64,000 nt of DNA, from NCBI RefSeq assembly GCF_015277875.1, contig NZ_CP063814.1:1984001-2048000 (forward strand), in the 5' to 3' direction. This DNA is from Microbacterium luteum. Its GTDB lineage: Bacteria; Actinomycetota; Actinomycetes; Actinomycetales; Microbacteriaceae. Below are positions 52,162 through 60,945 of this stretch, in pieces. Position 1 is the stretch's first letter, and every line of letters starts with the position of its first letter. The position numbers and the translations under genes were made by a program. Under the pieces are notes generated by a model that was not told the DNA's origin, made no database searches, and saw nothing but the letters and a program-made list of their open reading frames with translations.

Positions 52162-52860
52162 ATGCGCGAGACGGCGATGTTCCCTCTCAGCAGCGTGCTG
52201 ATGCCGTATATGCCGCTGCCGTTGCGCATCTTCGAGTCGAGATACCTCGTGATGCTCGGGCGCCTGCTCGACGACGACGATCCGCGGTTCGGGGTTGTCC
52301 TCATCGAGCGCGGACCGGAGGCCGGGGGCGGCGAGCAGCGGTTCTCGGTCGGCACGCTCGCGCGCGTCTCGCGCGTGGCGGCCCGGGAGGATGACCTGCA
52401 GCTCGTCGCCGTCGGGGGCGGCCGGTTCGAAGTCGAGCGGTGGCTCGACGACGACCCGTACCCGCGCGCGATCGTCCGGGAGCTGCCGATGCCGCCGTGG
52501 CGTGACGACCTCCTTCCGCTGCGCGAGCGCGCGGAGCAGACGGTGCGCCGGCTCCTGTCGATGTCGGCGCAGTTCGCAGAGCTGCCCTGGGATGCCGACA
52601 TCGAGCTCGCCGACGATCCCGAGCACGCGTGCTGGCAGCTCGCGGGCATCGCCCCGCTCAGCACCCTCGACCACCTCGCCCTGCTTCAGGCCTCGTCGCT
52701 CGACCAGTTGCTCGCCGACCTCATCGCCCGCTGCGACGAGGCGGAACCCGTCTTGACGGCGGGAACGCCGGATGGGGCCTTCGGAGCCGAACTCGACCGG
52801 CTTCTCGATGACGTTGAGGGAGACGAGGAGTCCCCCGGACCCGCGGACGGCGACCGCTAG
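52162..52860 (+). CDS. Lon-N (LON substrate-binding) domain protein
   Basis: A 232-residue protein carrying only the LON substrate-binding domain: MFPLSSVLMPYMPLPLRIFE, RYLVMLGRLLDDDDPRFGVV, RFSVGTLARVSRVAAREDDL and VAVGGGRFEVERWLDDDPYP. There is no AAA or protease domain, as in other stand-alone bacterial Lon-N proteins of unknown role. ATG at 52162. Its TAG stop and that of the convergent glycosyltransferase share one CTAG palindrome. Confidence 0.9.
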   Translation: MRETAMFPLSSVLMPYMPLPLRIFESRYLVMLGRLLDDDDPRFGVVLIERGPEAGGGEQRFSVGTLARVSRVAAREDDLQLVAVGGGRFEVERWLDDDPYPRAIVRELPMPPWRDDLLPLRERAEQTVRRLLSMSAQFAELPWDADIELADDPEHACWQLAGIAPLSTLDHLALLQASSLDQLLADLIARCDEAEPVLTAGTPDGAFGAELDRLLDDVEGDEESPGPADGDR

Positions 52861-54101
52861 GACTCCGGCAGGCGCCGCATCCGTCGAACGCGCTGGACGA
52901 TGCGCACGACAGCACGAGCCGGAACACCGATGATGCACGCGACCGTGCCCGACACCGACCGATCCAACGCCCCGAGCACGCTCTTCCGCTCCCACGCATC
53001 TCGGATGGCACCGCCCCGCGGGCGCGGCTGGGGGCGGTGCGCAAAGGCACCCGAACGGCGCGCCCCCGCGAGTTCCGCGAGCTGCCCCACCCAGGTGTCC
53101 TCTGCCGCCGGGTGGAAGTAGTTGTCTTCGAGCCAGCCGTCGACCGGCATCCGGAACGCGCGCGCGATGACCGCCGTCTCGCCTGCCAAGAGTCCGCTTC
53201 CCTCGAACACCGTATTGATGAGTTCGGGAGCGACGCCGAAGACATCGAGCGCGATCACCGGGGTGCCGTGGGCGACGGCCTCGATGGCGGCGGTCGAGCT
53301 GATCGTGACGAGCCCGGCGGCGGTAGCCAGCGCCGTGCTCATGGGCTCCGTCGAGACGACGAGGTTCGGCGGCGCGCCTCCCATCGACCGGATGAGGTCG
53401 GGATACTCATCGAACTCGCGGTGGGTCTGGCTCTCCCCCTTCGTCCCCCGGAGTTTGAGCACGACGCGCCGACTCGGGTCGGCTTGGGCTGCTCGGATCA
53501 GCAGAGCGGCGACGCGGCGACGCGCATCCCGCTCGCGGGGCACGATCGCCTGCGCCGCGAAGACGAGGTCCTGCCCGCCCGCCGTGGCCGTTCCCGGCTC
53601 GGCTGCGCGCGCGAAGGGCAGGCGGGCGAGAGCGAAGCGCTGGACAAACCCTTTCTCGGTCGCCAGAGCGGTGAATTCACGCACCTCACGATGGGAGTGC
53701 AGCACGAACACGTCACAGGATGCGCGGTAGACGAGAGCCTTCCGCGTGGCGGGCACCGAGATCCCCGGCAGACCGGTCGCGATGACGGACGACGGCACAC
53801 ATGTTCGCACGACACGCGCCAAGACCCGCACGAGCGGCCCGCGCGCGGCGAGCAGGACCACGTCGGGGTCCAGTTCGGCCAGCCGTGCCGGAAGGTCGTC
53901 GAACGAGACACGCCACACGTCGGTCAGTCCGCTCCCGGCGAGGGCCGAGCGCTGCTGCGCCTCACTGACCACGAGCGGCGTGTCGAGAACGAGCAGCCGA
54001 CCGTCGACGGCGTCCGGTCGCGATCCCAGGAGCGCGGCCGCCCACTTCACGTACGAGTCGGTGTCGGCGACGGCGACGACGCGAAGCGGATCGGCTCTCA
54101 C
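52857..54101 (-). CDS. Putative glycosyltransferase, DUF6716 type
   Basis: A 414-residue GT-B-like protein. LRVVAVADTDSYVKWAAALL at the N-terminus and LVTISSTAAIEAVAHGTPVI in the C-terminal nucleotide-sugar site are typical of DUF6716 putative glycosyltransferases that accompany NeuB genes in Microbacteriaceae. The last 60 residues are basic with a hydrophobic patch. Last gene of a four-gene nonulosonate cluster, GTGA-coupled to neuB; likely transfers the sugar or extends the polymer. Confidence 0.8.
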   Translation of the reverse strand: MRADPLRVVAVADTDSYVKWAAALLGSRPDAVDGRLLVLDTPLVVSEAQQRSALAGSGLTDVWRVSFDDLPARLAELDPDVVLLAARGPLVRVLARVVRTCVPSSVIATGLPGISVPATRKALVYRASCDVFVLHSHREVREFTALATEKGFVQRFALARLPFARAAEPGTATAGGQDLVFAAQAIVPRERDARRRVAALLIRAAQADPSRRVVLKLRGTKGESQTHREFDEYPDLIRSMGGAPPNLVVSTEPMSTALATAAGLVTISSTAAIEAVAHGTPVIALDVFGVAPELINTVFEGSGLLAGETAVIARAFRMPVDGWLEDNYFHPAAEDTWVGQLAELAGARRSGAFAHRPQPRPRGGAIRDAWERKSVLGALDRSVSGTVACIIGVPARAVVRIVQRVRRMRRLPES

Positions 54102-54970
54102 GCCGGAACGCGACGCAGCTTCGCCATCGGCGCGCGCTCGCCGTCGAACACCCGCTTCACGCCGTCGCCGAGGGCGGTCTCGATGATGCGGATGTCGCGG
54201 ACGAGATGGTTCAGGCCGGTCGGCTCGAGCGATGCCGCGTGGTCGGAACCCCACATGGTGCGGTCGAGCGTGATGTGGCGCTCGACCGCCGTCGCGCCGA
54301 GTGCGACGGCCGCGAGGGAGATCTGCAGCCCGCGCTCGTGACCCGAGTAGCCCACGGGAACCCCGGGATAACGCTCGCGCAGGGCGGGGATCACCCGGAG
54401 GTTGGCCTCCTCGGGCTCCATCGGGTAGGTGGAGGTCGCGTGCAGGAGCACGAGATTGCCCGTCCCGAGCACCTCGACCGCCTGGTCGATCTGCTCCGAC
54501 GTCGACATGCCCGTCGACAGGATGATCGGCTTGCCCGTCTCACGCAGCGCGACGAGAAGCTCGGTGTCGGTCAGCGATGCCGACGCCACCTTGTGCGCCG
54601 GAACGTGCAGGTCTTCGAGGAACTCCACGCTCGGCACATCCCACGGGGATGCGAACCAATCGACGCCCCGGAGCAGTGCGTGGTCGGCGACCGCCACGTA
54701 CTCGTCACGCCCGAACTCGATCCGCTTGCGGTACTCGAAGTACGTCATGGTGCCCCACGGCGTCTCCCGGCGCACATCCCGCATGTGCTCGGGCGTCGAG
54801 ATCTCCGGGGTGCGCTTCTGGAACTTGACCGCATTCGCGCCGGCGTCGGCGGCCACGTCGATCAGCTGTTTGGCGATCTCGACGTCGCCGTTGTGATTGA
54901 GGCCGATCTCCGCGATCACGTAGGTGGGCCGACCGCCCCCGATGACGTTCTTCCCGATCGTGACGGTCAT
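54098..54970 (-). CDS. neuB: Nonulosonic acid synthase (NeuB family), no SAF domain
   Basis: A 290-residue TIM-barrel enzyme that condenses PEP with a hexose or its 6-phosphate. YVIAEIGLNHNGDVEIAKQL (active-site Glu, Asn), AVKFQKR, FASPWDVPSVEFLEDLHVPA, KPIILSTGMSTSEQI and VPVGYSGHERGLQISLAAVA with ERHITLDRTMWGSDHAASLE are complete. Usual NeuB proteins are about 340-350 residues with a C-terminal antifreeze-like SAF domain; this one stops after the barrel. Coupled by ATGA and GTGA overlaps to NeuA-HAD and the glycosyltransferase. Confidence 0.92.
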   Translation of the reverse strand: MTVTIGKNVIGGGRPTYVIAEIGLNHNGDVEIAKQLIDVAADAGANAVKFQKRTPEISTPEHMRDVRRETPWGTMTYFEYRKRIEFGRDEYVAVADHALLRGVDWFASPWDVPSVEFLEDLHVPAHKVASASLTDTELLVALRETGKPIILSTGMSTSEQIDQAVEVLGTGNLVLLHATSTYPMEPEEANLRVIPALRERYPGVPVGYSGHERGLQISLAAVALGATAVERHITLDRTMWGSDHAASLEPTGLNHLVRDIRIIETALGDGVKRVFDGERAPMAKLRRVPA

Positions 54971-56235
54971 GGCTTGCTCCTTGGTGGTTCTGCCTCGGAC
55001 GAGGCGAGGATGGACTCCGACGAGGCGCCGCGCGCCGCGAGCACCCGTTCGGCGACTTCGCGCACGGCGCCCGCGCCGCCGGAGGACTGCAGCACGATGC
55101 GCGCGGCCGCGAGGACGAGGGGGTGCGAATCCGGTACGGCGATCGGCCACCCGACGAGTTCGAGGCAGACGAGATCGTTGACGTCGTTTCCGACGTAGGC
55201 GACGCGGTGAAGCGGGATGCCGCGCTCGGCAGCCCACGCCACGAGAGCGCTCGCCTTGTCGTCGAGACCCTGTTCGACGTCGACGCCGAGCTTGCGCGCA
55301 CGAGCCGTGACGACGGGGTTGCGTTCGGTCGACAGGATGACGACAGGCACGCCGGCTCTGCGCAGCAACGACACTCCCATCCCGTCGGAGCGGCTGACGC
55401 GAACCAGTTCGGTGCCCTGCGCGTCGACGTATGCGCTGTCGTCGGTGTGGACGCCGTCGAAATCGGTCACGACCGCATCCACGTCGATCGGACCGTCGAG
55501 CGTCGTGGGAACGGTCGAGGGCAGACCAGATGCCGCCATCGCCCTCGCGACCTGGAGCTCCTGTGCCGTGTCGATCTCGATCGCGGTGCTCTCCGGCACC
55601 TCGGCGGCGCGCGTGACACCGAAGAAGCGGTGCTCGGCGGCACGGAAACCGTCGACATCGAGCACGTAGAACGCGCCGGTCTCGAGGTAGTGGGGCTCGC
55701 GGTCCTGGCGACGCGGACGGACGGCGGCATCGTGGTTGATACCGGAAGCGGCACCCGACGCATCCCGCCGCCAGAGGAACCCGTAGGTCTCGACAGCCGA
55801 GAACACGCTGTCGGCGAGCCCGGCGACGACGTCGGACACAGCGGAGTCGAGAGCGGCGGAGTCGATGAAAGGAGAGGTCGCCTGCAGGAACGCGAGGGTT
55901 CCGACGGGCGTTCCCTCCGCCGCGAGCACGTCGAGGGCGTGGAGCAGCGCGCTCTCACTCGTGGCGGTGTCGCCGGAGAGCTCGGCGGGCCGGTCGATGA
56001 CCGCCGCGCCCCACTCGCGCGCGACCGCAGCGATGGCGGGGTCATCGGTCGAGACGACGACCAGGTCGATGGCGGGTGCCGCCTTCGCGGCGGCGACCGC
56101 ACGCGCCACGAGCGGCACTCCCCCGACGCGGCGCAGGTTCTTGCCCGGCACTCCCTTCGAACCTCCGCGTGCAGGGATGACGGCGACGACGAGCGGACGC
56201 ACCTCCCCCATCCGCGACGCGGCGATGCGGCTCAC
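54967..56235 (-). CDS. neuA: CMP-nonulosonate cytidylyltransferase fused to HAD phosphatase
   Basis: A 422-residue bifunctional protein. Residues 15-240 form the CMP-sialic-acid synthetase domain (VIPARGGSKGVPGKNLRRVG, FLQATSPFIDS, YLETGAFYVLDVDGFR). Residues 252-400 form a KDO8P/Kdn9P-phosphatase-like HAD domain with DFDGVHTDD (258-266), VILSTERN, DDKASAL and YVGNDVNDL, all catalytic motifs intact. This is the domain order of animal CMAS, whose HAD part is inactive. An active phosphatase here fits a 9-phosphate pathway (Kdn or Neu5Ac). GTG start, overlaps as GTGA and ATGA. Confidence 0.93.
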   Translation of the reverse strand: MSRIAASRMGEVRPLVVAVIPARGGSKGVPGKNLRRVGGVPLVARAVAAAKAAPAIDLVVVSTDDPAIAAVAREWGAAVIDRPAELSGDTATSESALLHALDVLAAEGTPVGTLAFLQATSPFIDSAALDSAVSDVVAGLADSVFSAVETYGFLWRRDASGAASGINHDAAVRPRRQDREPHYLETGAFYVLDVDGFRAAEHRFFGVTRAAEVPESTAIEIDTAQELQVARAMAASGLPSTVPTTLDGPIDVDAVVTDFDGVHTDDSAYVDAQGTELVRVSRSDGMGVSLLRRAGVPVVILSTERNPVVTARARKLGVDVEQGLDDKASALVAWAAERGIPLHRVAYVGNDVNDLVCLELVGWPIAVPDSHPLVLAAARIVLQSSGGAGAVREVAERVLAARGASSESILASSEAEPPRSKP

Positions 56236-57152
56236 CGCACGGCCCGGCGACGATGACGCGCTCCGGGCTCGCGCGGACGCAGCACCGCCGCTGACCCCCG
56301 CAGCACGAGCGGAAGGGTCGTTGTGGTCGACGAGGCGAGCGTGAGCACGTCCAGTCGTTCGACCGCACCCGCGAGCACGAGCTCGATCGGAAGGTCGAGG
56401 CGTTCGACGAAGAGGTCGGGAAGTCCGGCGACGTCGGCGAGCTGCTCGGCTGACTCGCGGCGATGCGGCAGGTAGGTCACCGGCGCGATCGACGACTCGT
56501 GCGCAACCCAGTCGAGGTAGACGTCGCGATCGAGCAGACCGTCGTCGGGTCGCGCACTGCCGAGCACCACCCTCGACGTGCGGAAAAGGTGTGGCCGGGC
56601 GGTCTCGCGGGTGAACGCGAAGTCGTGCCGGTGCACCGGCACGCCGATCTCGGCGAGGGCGTCGCGACGCTCGTAGCCGAGATCGAACGCCGTGAAGAAG
56701 TCGACCTCTCCGGCGAGCGCCCGCGAGACGACGTGCACATGCGCGAGCGGGCCGATACGCGTGGTCAGTCCTCGCTCGTCATGACCCGGGCGGCGATAAG
56801 GACGACGCCCGGTGAGCGTATCGGCATAGGCGACGGTGTTGGCTCCGTCGTCGAGGAACGTCACACGGCGCGGCCGCAGCACCGTCGCCGCAAGCCGGAA
56901 CTGGCCTGAGTATCCGTCGCCGACGAGCCAGTGCCGGTGACGTGCGAGCAGTCCCCACGGGATGCCGAGGTAGGGCTGGGGATCGACGAAACGCGCCCCG
57001 CGCGCGAGCAGCTCGTCGGCCGTCTCGGGCATCTGGGCCGTCAGGCGGCCCGCGAGAGCGATCGACTCCCCCTCGGCGTGAGCCCATTCCGCCGCGCCGA
57101 TCAGTTGCAGCGGGGATTCCACCCACGCCAACGGTGCCAGCTCGCGAGCCAC
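56232..57152 (-). CDS. Putative sialyl/nonulosonyl-transferase-like GT-B enzyme
   Basis: A 306-residue protein. AWVESPLQLIGAAEWAHAEG at the N-terminus, RVTFLDDGANTVAYADTLTG, VTYLPHRRESAEQL and ASSTTTTLPLVLRGSAAVL are the pattern of GT52/polysialyltransferase-like capsule enzymes that use CMP-sugars, including the His-Arg near the P site and the Ser-Thr run. First gene of the nonulosonate cluster. The GTG at 57152 follows GGAGGT closely; an ATG at 57167 lacks a ribosome site. Confidence 0.75.
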   Translation of the reverse strand: MARELAPLAWVESPLQLIGAAEWAHAEGESIALAGRLTAQMPETADELLARGARFVDPQPYLGIPWGLLARHRHWLVGDGYSGQFRLAATVLRPRRVTFLDDGANTVAYADTLTGRRPYRRPGHDERGLTTRIGPLAHVHVVSRALAGEVDFFTAFDLGYERRDALAEIGVPVHRHDFAFTRETARPHLFRTSRVVLGSARPDDGLLDRDVYLDWVAHESSIAPVTYLPHRRESAEQLADVAGLPDLFVERLDLPIELVLAGAVERLDVLTLASSTTTTLPLVLRGSAAVLRPREPGARHRRRAVR

Positions 57153-57332
57153 CCGACCTCCGCGCATCAAGGGGACGCGGAGTGCCCCGCGCCTGTCTCA
57201 ACACGGTGAGCCCCGAGGTTGAACGACGCGCATGAGCGCCGTGTCCTCCACATGGCGCGCCGGTGAACGATCGGCGACGCGGGCTGTGGACAACCGCGCG
57301 CGACGCCTCGGGACCGCCGTTACGTTTGTGCA

Positions 57333-57863
57333 GTGATGAGCCATCTCGCCCGGACCCTCGCATCGACGCTCGCCGCGTTCGCCGTCGTCGGTGCCCTCGT
57401 CGGCTGCGCTCCGTCTTCCGAGCCGACGCCCACACCGACGGGATTCGCCTCCGAAGCGGAGGCCTTCGAGGCCGCCGAGGCGACCTATCGCGCCTACGTC
57501 GACGCCCTCAACGAGGTCGACCTGAGCGATCCGGAGACCTTTGAGCCCGTCTTCGCCCTCACAACAGGCGACTCGCTTGCCAACGAGAAGACCACACTCA
57601 CTCGCATGCATGCAGACGGCTGGGAAGTAAGTGGAGCGACGACGATAAGTGAGATCCGTGGGAGCAGCTGGAGCGCAGACATCATTGAAATTCAGGTCTG
57701 CTCGAACGTGTCTGCAGTCGACGTGCGTGACTCATCCGGCAATTCCGTGGTACCCACGAACCGCCCTGATGAGTACTCCCTCAGCGTGATTCTGGAAGGC
57801 ACGTCCTCAGAGAACTTGCTGATCGCGTCGAGTGAGACTGAAGCGAGTGAGATATGCGACTAG
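57333..57863 (+). CDS. Secreted lipoprotein of unknown function
   Basis: A 176-residue lipoprotein: leader ARTLASTLAAFAVVGALVGC with lipid-modified Cys, then a Thr/Pro linker and a helical domain EAEAFEAAEATYRAYVDALN. The first half is GC-rich; from about 57580 the codon use turns AT-richer. TACGTT at 57321-57326 is a -10 element 6 nt before the GTG, which points to a leaderless transcript. Overlaps the next gene by 10 bp. Confidence 0.85.
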   Translation: MMSHLARTLASTLAAFAVVGALVGCAPSSEPTPTPTGFASEAEAFEAAEATYRAYVDALNEVDLSDPETFEPVFALTTGDSLANEKTTLTRMHADGWEVSGATTISEIRGSSWSADIIEIQVCSNVSAVDVRDSSGNSVVPTNRPDEYSLSVILEGTSSENLLIASSETEASEICD

Positions 57864-58618
57864 GTCTACTTGTCGCATTACTCGCAAGTGCCCTCGCTGG
57901 CGTATCCCACACGTCGACTGGTTGTGACGGCTCGAACACCTGGGTCTATTGCAATCCCAATGGCGAACAGGTTGATGTCGGTGCGTCGCTGGGTGGGTCG
58001 TCGGGTGGAGGGGCGTCCGATGGCGGTGGCGGGGGCGGCGGGTACGTTGCTCCGGCTCCCGAAGAGTCCACCGAGGAGATCCCGGAGTGCATGCCCGGCT
58101 TCTGCGGTCGGGAGAACTATGACGTGTTCGTGTATCCGACGGTGTCTGCCGAAGATCTCGTGTCCTTCCGCCCCGCAGGTCCCTCACTCGACAACGAGCC
58201 GTCGGGTTTCGCCGTCGTCGGGCTTCCCACGAACGTGTACGCCGCCGCTTCGGCGCAGACGCTGAACGGCGAGCTGCTCGGGTTCGACGTGGCCGTGCGC
58301 TTCGTTCCGGTCGGCTTCGAGTTCGACTACGGCGACGGATCGACGGCGACGTCGGCGACGGGCGGCGAGACGTGGAGCGCGCAGGGTGCGACGCAATTCG
58401 CCCCCACGGAGACGGGCCACACCTACCGCCAACCCGGATGGCACACCGTCACGGCGACCGTCGTCTACGAGGCATCCGTCGACTGGGGATACGGCTGGCG
58501 CCCGGTCACCGGCAACGTCCGCGCTGACAGCGGCTCGCATCCCATCGAGGTTCTCGAAGCCCGCACCGCGCTCGTGGAGCGCTCCTGCGCCGAATCGCCG
58601 GGTGGACCCGGCTGCTGA
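57854..58618 (+). CDS. Secreted protein with PKD-like domain
   Basis: A 254-residue exported protein. A short signal (RLGLLVALLASALAGV) is followed by a Gly/Ser-rich segment and, from about residue 150, FEFDYGDGSTATSATGGETW and TETGHTYRQPGWHTVTATVV, the YGDG and HTY elements of a PKD fold. Five cysteines sit in the mature region. Unknown role in the envelope. Coupled to the upstream lipoprotein; the pair recurs in Microbacteriaceae in my recollection, but this was not checked. Confidence 0.8.
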   Translation: MRLGLLVALLASALAGVSHTSTGCDGSNTWVYCNPNGEQVDVGASLGGSSGGGASDGGGGGGGYVAPAPEESTEEIPECMPGFCGRENYDVFVYPTVSAEDLVSFRPAGPSLDNEPSGFAVVGLPTNVYAAASAQTLNGELLGFDVAVRFVPVGFEFDYGDGSTATSATGGETWSAQGATQFAPTETGHTYRQPGWHTVTATVVYEASVDWGYGWRPVTGNVRADSGSHPIEVLEARTALVERSCAESPGGPGC

Positions 58619-58729
58619 TTCCTACACCGTGACGACGCATTCTGTCACCGGCCTTCTGCGGCGAGGCGGGCGCTGATAGCGTCGGCGTCCTCAGATCGCC
58701 GCCATGAGGATCACGAAGGGAGCTCGTCT

Positions 58730-60316
58730 GTGAGCGCCACCACCCCCGCCGCCGGGCCCGCGAGACCACGAGAGCAGTGGACCGGCCAGGTCGGTTTCAT
58801 CCTTTCGGCCATCGGCTCCGCCGTCGGTCTCGGCAACATCTGGCGCTTCCCCGGTGTGGCCTACGAGAACGGCGGAGGCGCGTTCCTCATCCCGTATCTC
58901 GTCGCCCTCATCACCGCGGGCATCCCCATCCTGTTCCTCGACTACGCGATCGGCCATCGCTTCCGAGGCGCCGCGCCGACGGCGTTCCGCCGACTCGGCG
59001 GGCGCGCAGGGCGCTGGATCGAGTCTCTCGGGTGGTTTCAAGTCACGATCGCCTTCGTGATCGGCTTGTACTACACCGCCGTCATCGCCTGGGCGCTCAG
59101 CTTCTTCGTCTTCTCCTTCGACCTGCGATGGGGAGACGACCCGGCCGGGTTCCTGTTCGGCGAGTACCTGCGGGTCGGCGACCCCGGCATCAGCTTCGAC
59201 TTCGTTCCCGGCGTTCTCATCCCGCTCGCCCTCGTCTGGATCACCGCGATCGTGGTGCTCGCAGCCGGCGTCGCGAAGGGCCTCCAGCGGGTGAACGTCG
59301 TCTTCCTACCGCTTCTGGTGGTCGCGTTCCTCGTGCTCGTGGTGCGCGCTCTCTTCCTCGAGGGCGCGGCCGATGGCCTGAATGCCCTCTTCACGCCGAA
59401 CTGGCAGGCGCTCGCCGATCCCGACGTCTGGATCGCCGCCTACAGTCAGATCTTCTTCTCCCTGTCGATCGCGTTCGGCATCATGATCACCTACGCCTCC
59501 TACCGCAAGCGTCGGTCGAATCTCACCAGTCCGGGTCTCGTCGTCGCGTTCGCCAACTCGTCCTTCGAGATCCTCGCCGGCATCGGCGTGTTCGCCACGC
59601 TCGGTTTCCTCGCCTTCCGACAGGGCGTCGATGTGTCGGAGCTCGACGGCATCGCCGGCGTCGGACTGTCCTTCGTGACCTTCCCGGCCATCGTCTCGGA
59701 GATGCCCGGCGGCCCGATCTTCGGTGCCCTGTTCTTCGGTTCGCTCGCGATGGCCGGCTTCACCTCCCTCGTCTCGGTGCTGCAGGTGGTCATCGCCGCC
59801 GTGCAAGAGAAGCTGTCGATCTCACGACGCGCGGCGGCCGTGGGCATCGGAGTCGTCTCGGCGGTGCTCTCGGTGCTGTTCTTCTCCACCACGACGGGTC
59901 TGCTCGCCCTCGATGTGACCGACATGTGGGCCAACAACGTCGGTATCGTCGCGTCGGCCGTGCTCATGACCATCCTCGTCATCTGGGTGCTGCGCCGCGG
60001 ACCCGAACTGCGCTACCACCTCAACGCGGTGTCGACCTTCCCGGTCGGACGCATCTGGATCGGCCTCGTCGGGGTGCTGGCCCCTCTCGTGCTCGGCTAC
60101 ATGCTCGTCGCCCGCATCATCACGCTCCTGACCGAGGGGTACGACACGTATCCGTTCTGGTACCTGGGGATCTTCGGATGGGGCACGGTGGCCGTGCTCG
60201 TTCTCGGCGCCGTGATCGGCACACTCGTGCCCTGGCGGCACTCCCCCGATGACTACCGCGCGTGGCCGCCGTATCCGCCGGCGTCCGTCGACAATCGCAA
60301 GGAGGCACGCCGATGA
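58730..60316 (+). CDS. metP: Sodium-dependent amino-acid importer MetP (NSS/SNF family)
   Basis: A 528-residue neurotransmitter:sodium symporter. VGFILSAIGSAVGLGNIWRF carries the sodium and substrate sites of helix 1, ITYASYRKRRSNL and LFFGSLAMAGFTSLVSVLQV are in helices 6-8; about 12 helices in all. Together with the 55-residue MetS behind it, this matches MetPS of Corynebacterium, which imports methionine and alanine. AGGGAG lies 7 nt before the GTG. Confidence 0.92.
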   Translation: MSATTPAAGPARPREQWTGQVGFILSAIGSAVGLGNIWRFPGVAYENGGGAFLIPYLVALITAGIPILFLDYAIGHRFRGAAPTAFRRLGGRAGRWIESLGWFQVTIAFVIGLYYTAVIAWALSFFVFSFDLRWGDDPAGFLFGEYLRVGDPGISFDFVPGVLIPLALVWITAIVVLAAGVAKGLQRVNVVFLPLLVVAFLVLVVRALFLEGAADGLNALFTPNWQALADPDVWIAAYSQIFFSLSIAFGIMITYASYRKRRSNLTSPGLVVAFANSSFEILAGIGVFATLGFLAFRQGVDVSELDGIAGVGLSFVTFPAIVSEMPGGPIFGALFFGSLAMAGFTSLVSVLQVVIAAVQEKLSISRRAAAVGIGVVSAVLSVLFFSTTTGLLALDVTDMWANNVGIVASAVLMTILVIWVLRRGPELRYHLNAVSTFPVGRIWIGLVGVLAPLVLGYMLVARIITLLTEGYDTYPFWYLGIFGWGTVAVLVLGAVIGTLVPWRHSPDDYRAWPPYPPASVDNRKEARR

Positions 60317-60480
60317 CTCCGCTCGCCATCACCTTCCTCGTCCTCGCGATCGTGATCGTGTGGGGAGGACTCCTCGGCAGTTCGCTGTTCCTGCGCGCCC
60401 GCCCGGAACGGACGACCTACCCCGAGGGCGGGATCGACGATCATCGCGAGGATCTCGGGATCATCGAACACGACACGTGA
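60313..60480 (+). CDS. metS: MetS, small subunit of the MetP importer
   Basis: A 55-residue single-span protein. TPLAITFLVLAIVIVWGGLL is the membrane segment, followed by RARPERTTYPEGGIDDHRED. The ATG overlaps the metP stop (ATGA) and AAGGAGG precedes it. MetS is required for MetP activity in Corynebacterium. Confidence 0.92.
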   Translation: MTPLAITFLVLAIVIVWGGLLGSSLFLRARPERTTYPEGGIDDHREDLGIIEHDT

Positions 60481-60531
60481 GTCGTCGCCGACGGGCGGCG
60501 GGTCGAGCAGCGATCAGCCGTCGCCGACGAC
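60481..60531. terminator. Inverted repeat between metS and the convergent lipoprotein gene
   Basis: 60481-60494 and 60518-60531 pair over 13 of 14 bases with a 23-nt loop. The right arm encodes the last residues of the lipoprotein, so the repeat may be partly coincidental. Confidence 0.4.
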
Positions 60532-60885
60532 GACCGTGAACGTGATTGCCTCGTCACCGTTGTCGACGTTCGACATCAGGACCTCGGTGCTCCCCGCGGA
60601 GAGTCCGGTGACCCCTGGGTTGAAGGTCGCGTCGTCCTCCACTCGGCCCGGCGTGAACTCAGCGATCGAGGTGTCGGCGATGTCTCCGGCGTAACTGTCG
60701 ACCGGCACGTCCCCGGTGTCGATGTTCAGCACCTGGCCGACGACGAGGTCGACGGTGGCGTTCTGCAGATCGTCGACCTCCATCGTGACGGGCGCGATCA
60801 CATCGCCGTCCGAAGACGAGCATCCGCTGATCGCGACAGCGGCGGCGACGATGGCGAGCGCGGGAACCCACGTGTTCATTCGCAT
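60514..60885 (-). CDS. Small lipoprotein of unknown function
   Basis: A 123-residue protein with leader NTWVPALAIVAAAVAIS and lipobox AISGC (Cys22), then an Asp/Val-rich beta-type domain that ends EAITFTVVVGDG. It resembles a Big-2-like single immunoglobulin fold by its alternating pattern. ATG at 60885 with GGGTGGGATC before it. Divergent from the exonuclease gene. Confidence 0.8.
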   Translation of the reverse strand: MRMNTWVPALAIVAAAVAISGCSSSDGDVIAPVTMEVDDLQNATVDLVVGQVLNIDTGDVPVDSYAGDIADTSIAEFTPGRVEDDATFNPGVTGLSAGSTEVLMSNVDNGDEAITFTVVVGDG

Positions 60886-60945
60886 GATCCCACCCTGGCA
60901 GAAGACCGCCCGGTGCACGGACAGGCGCCGTGACAGGATGAGTGC

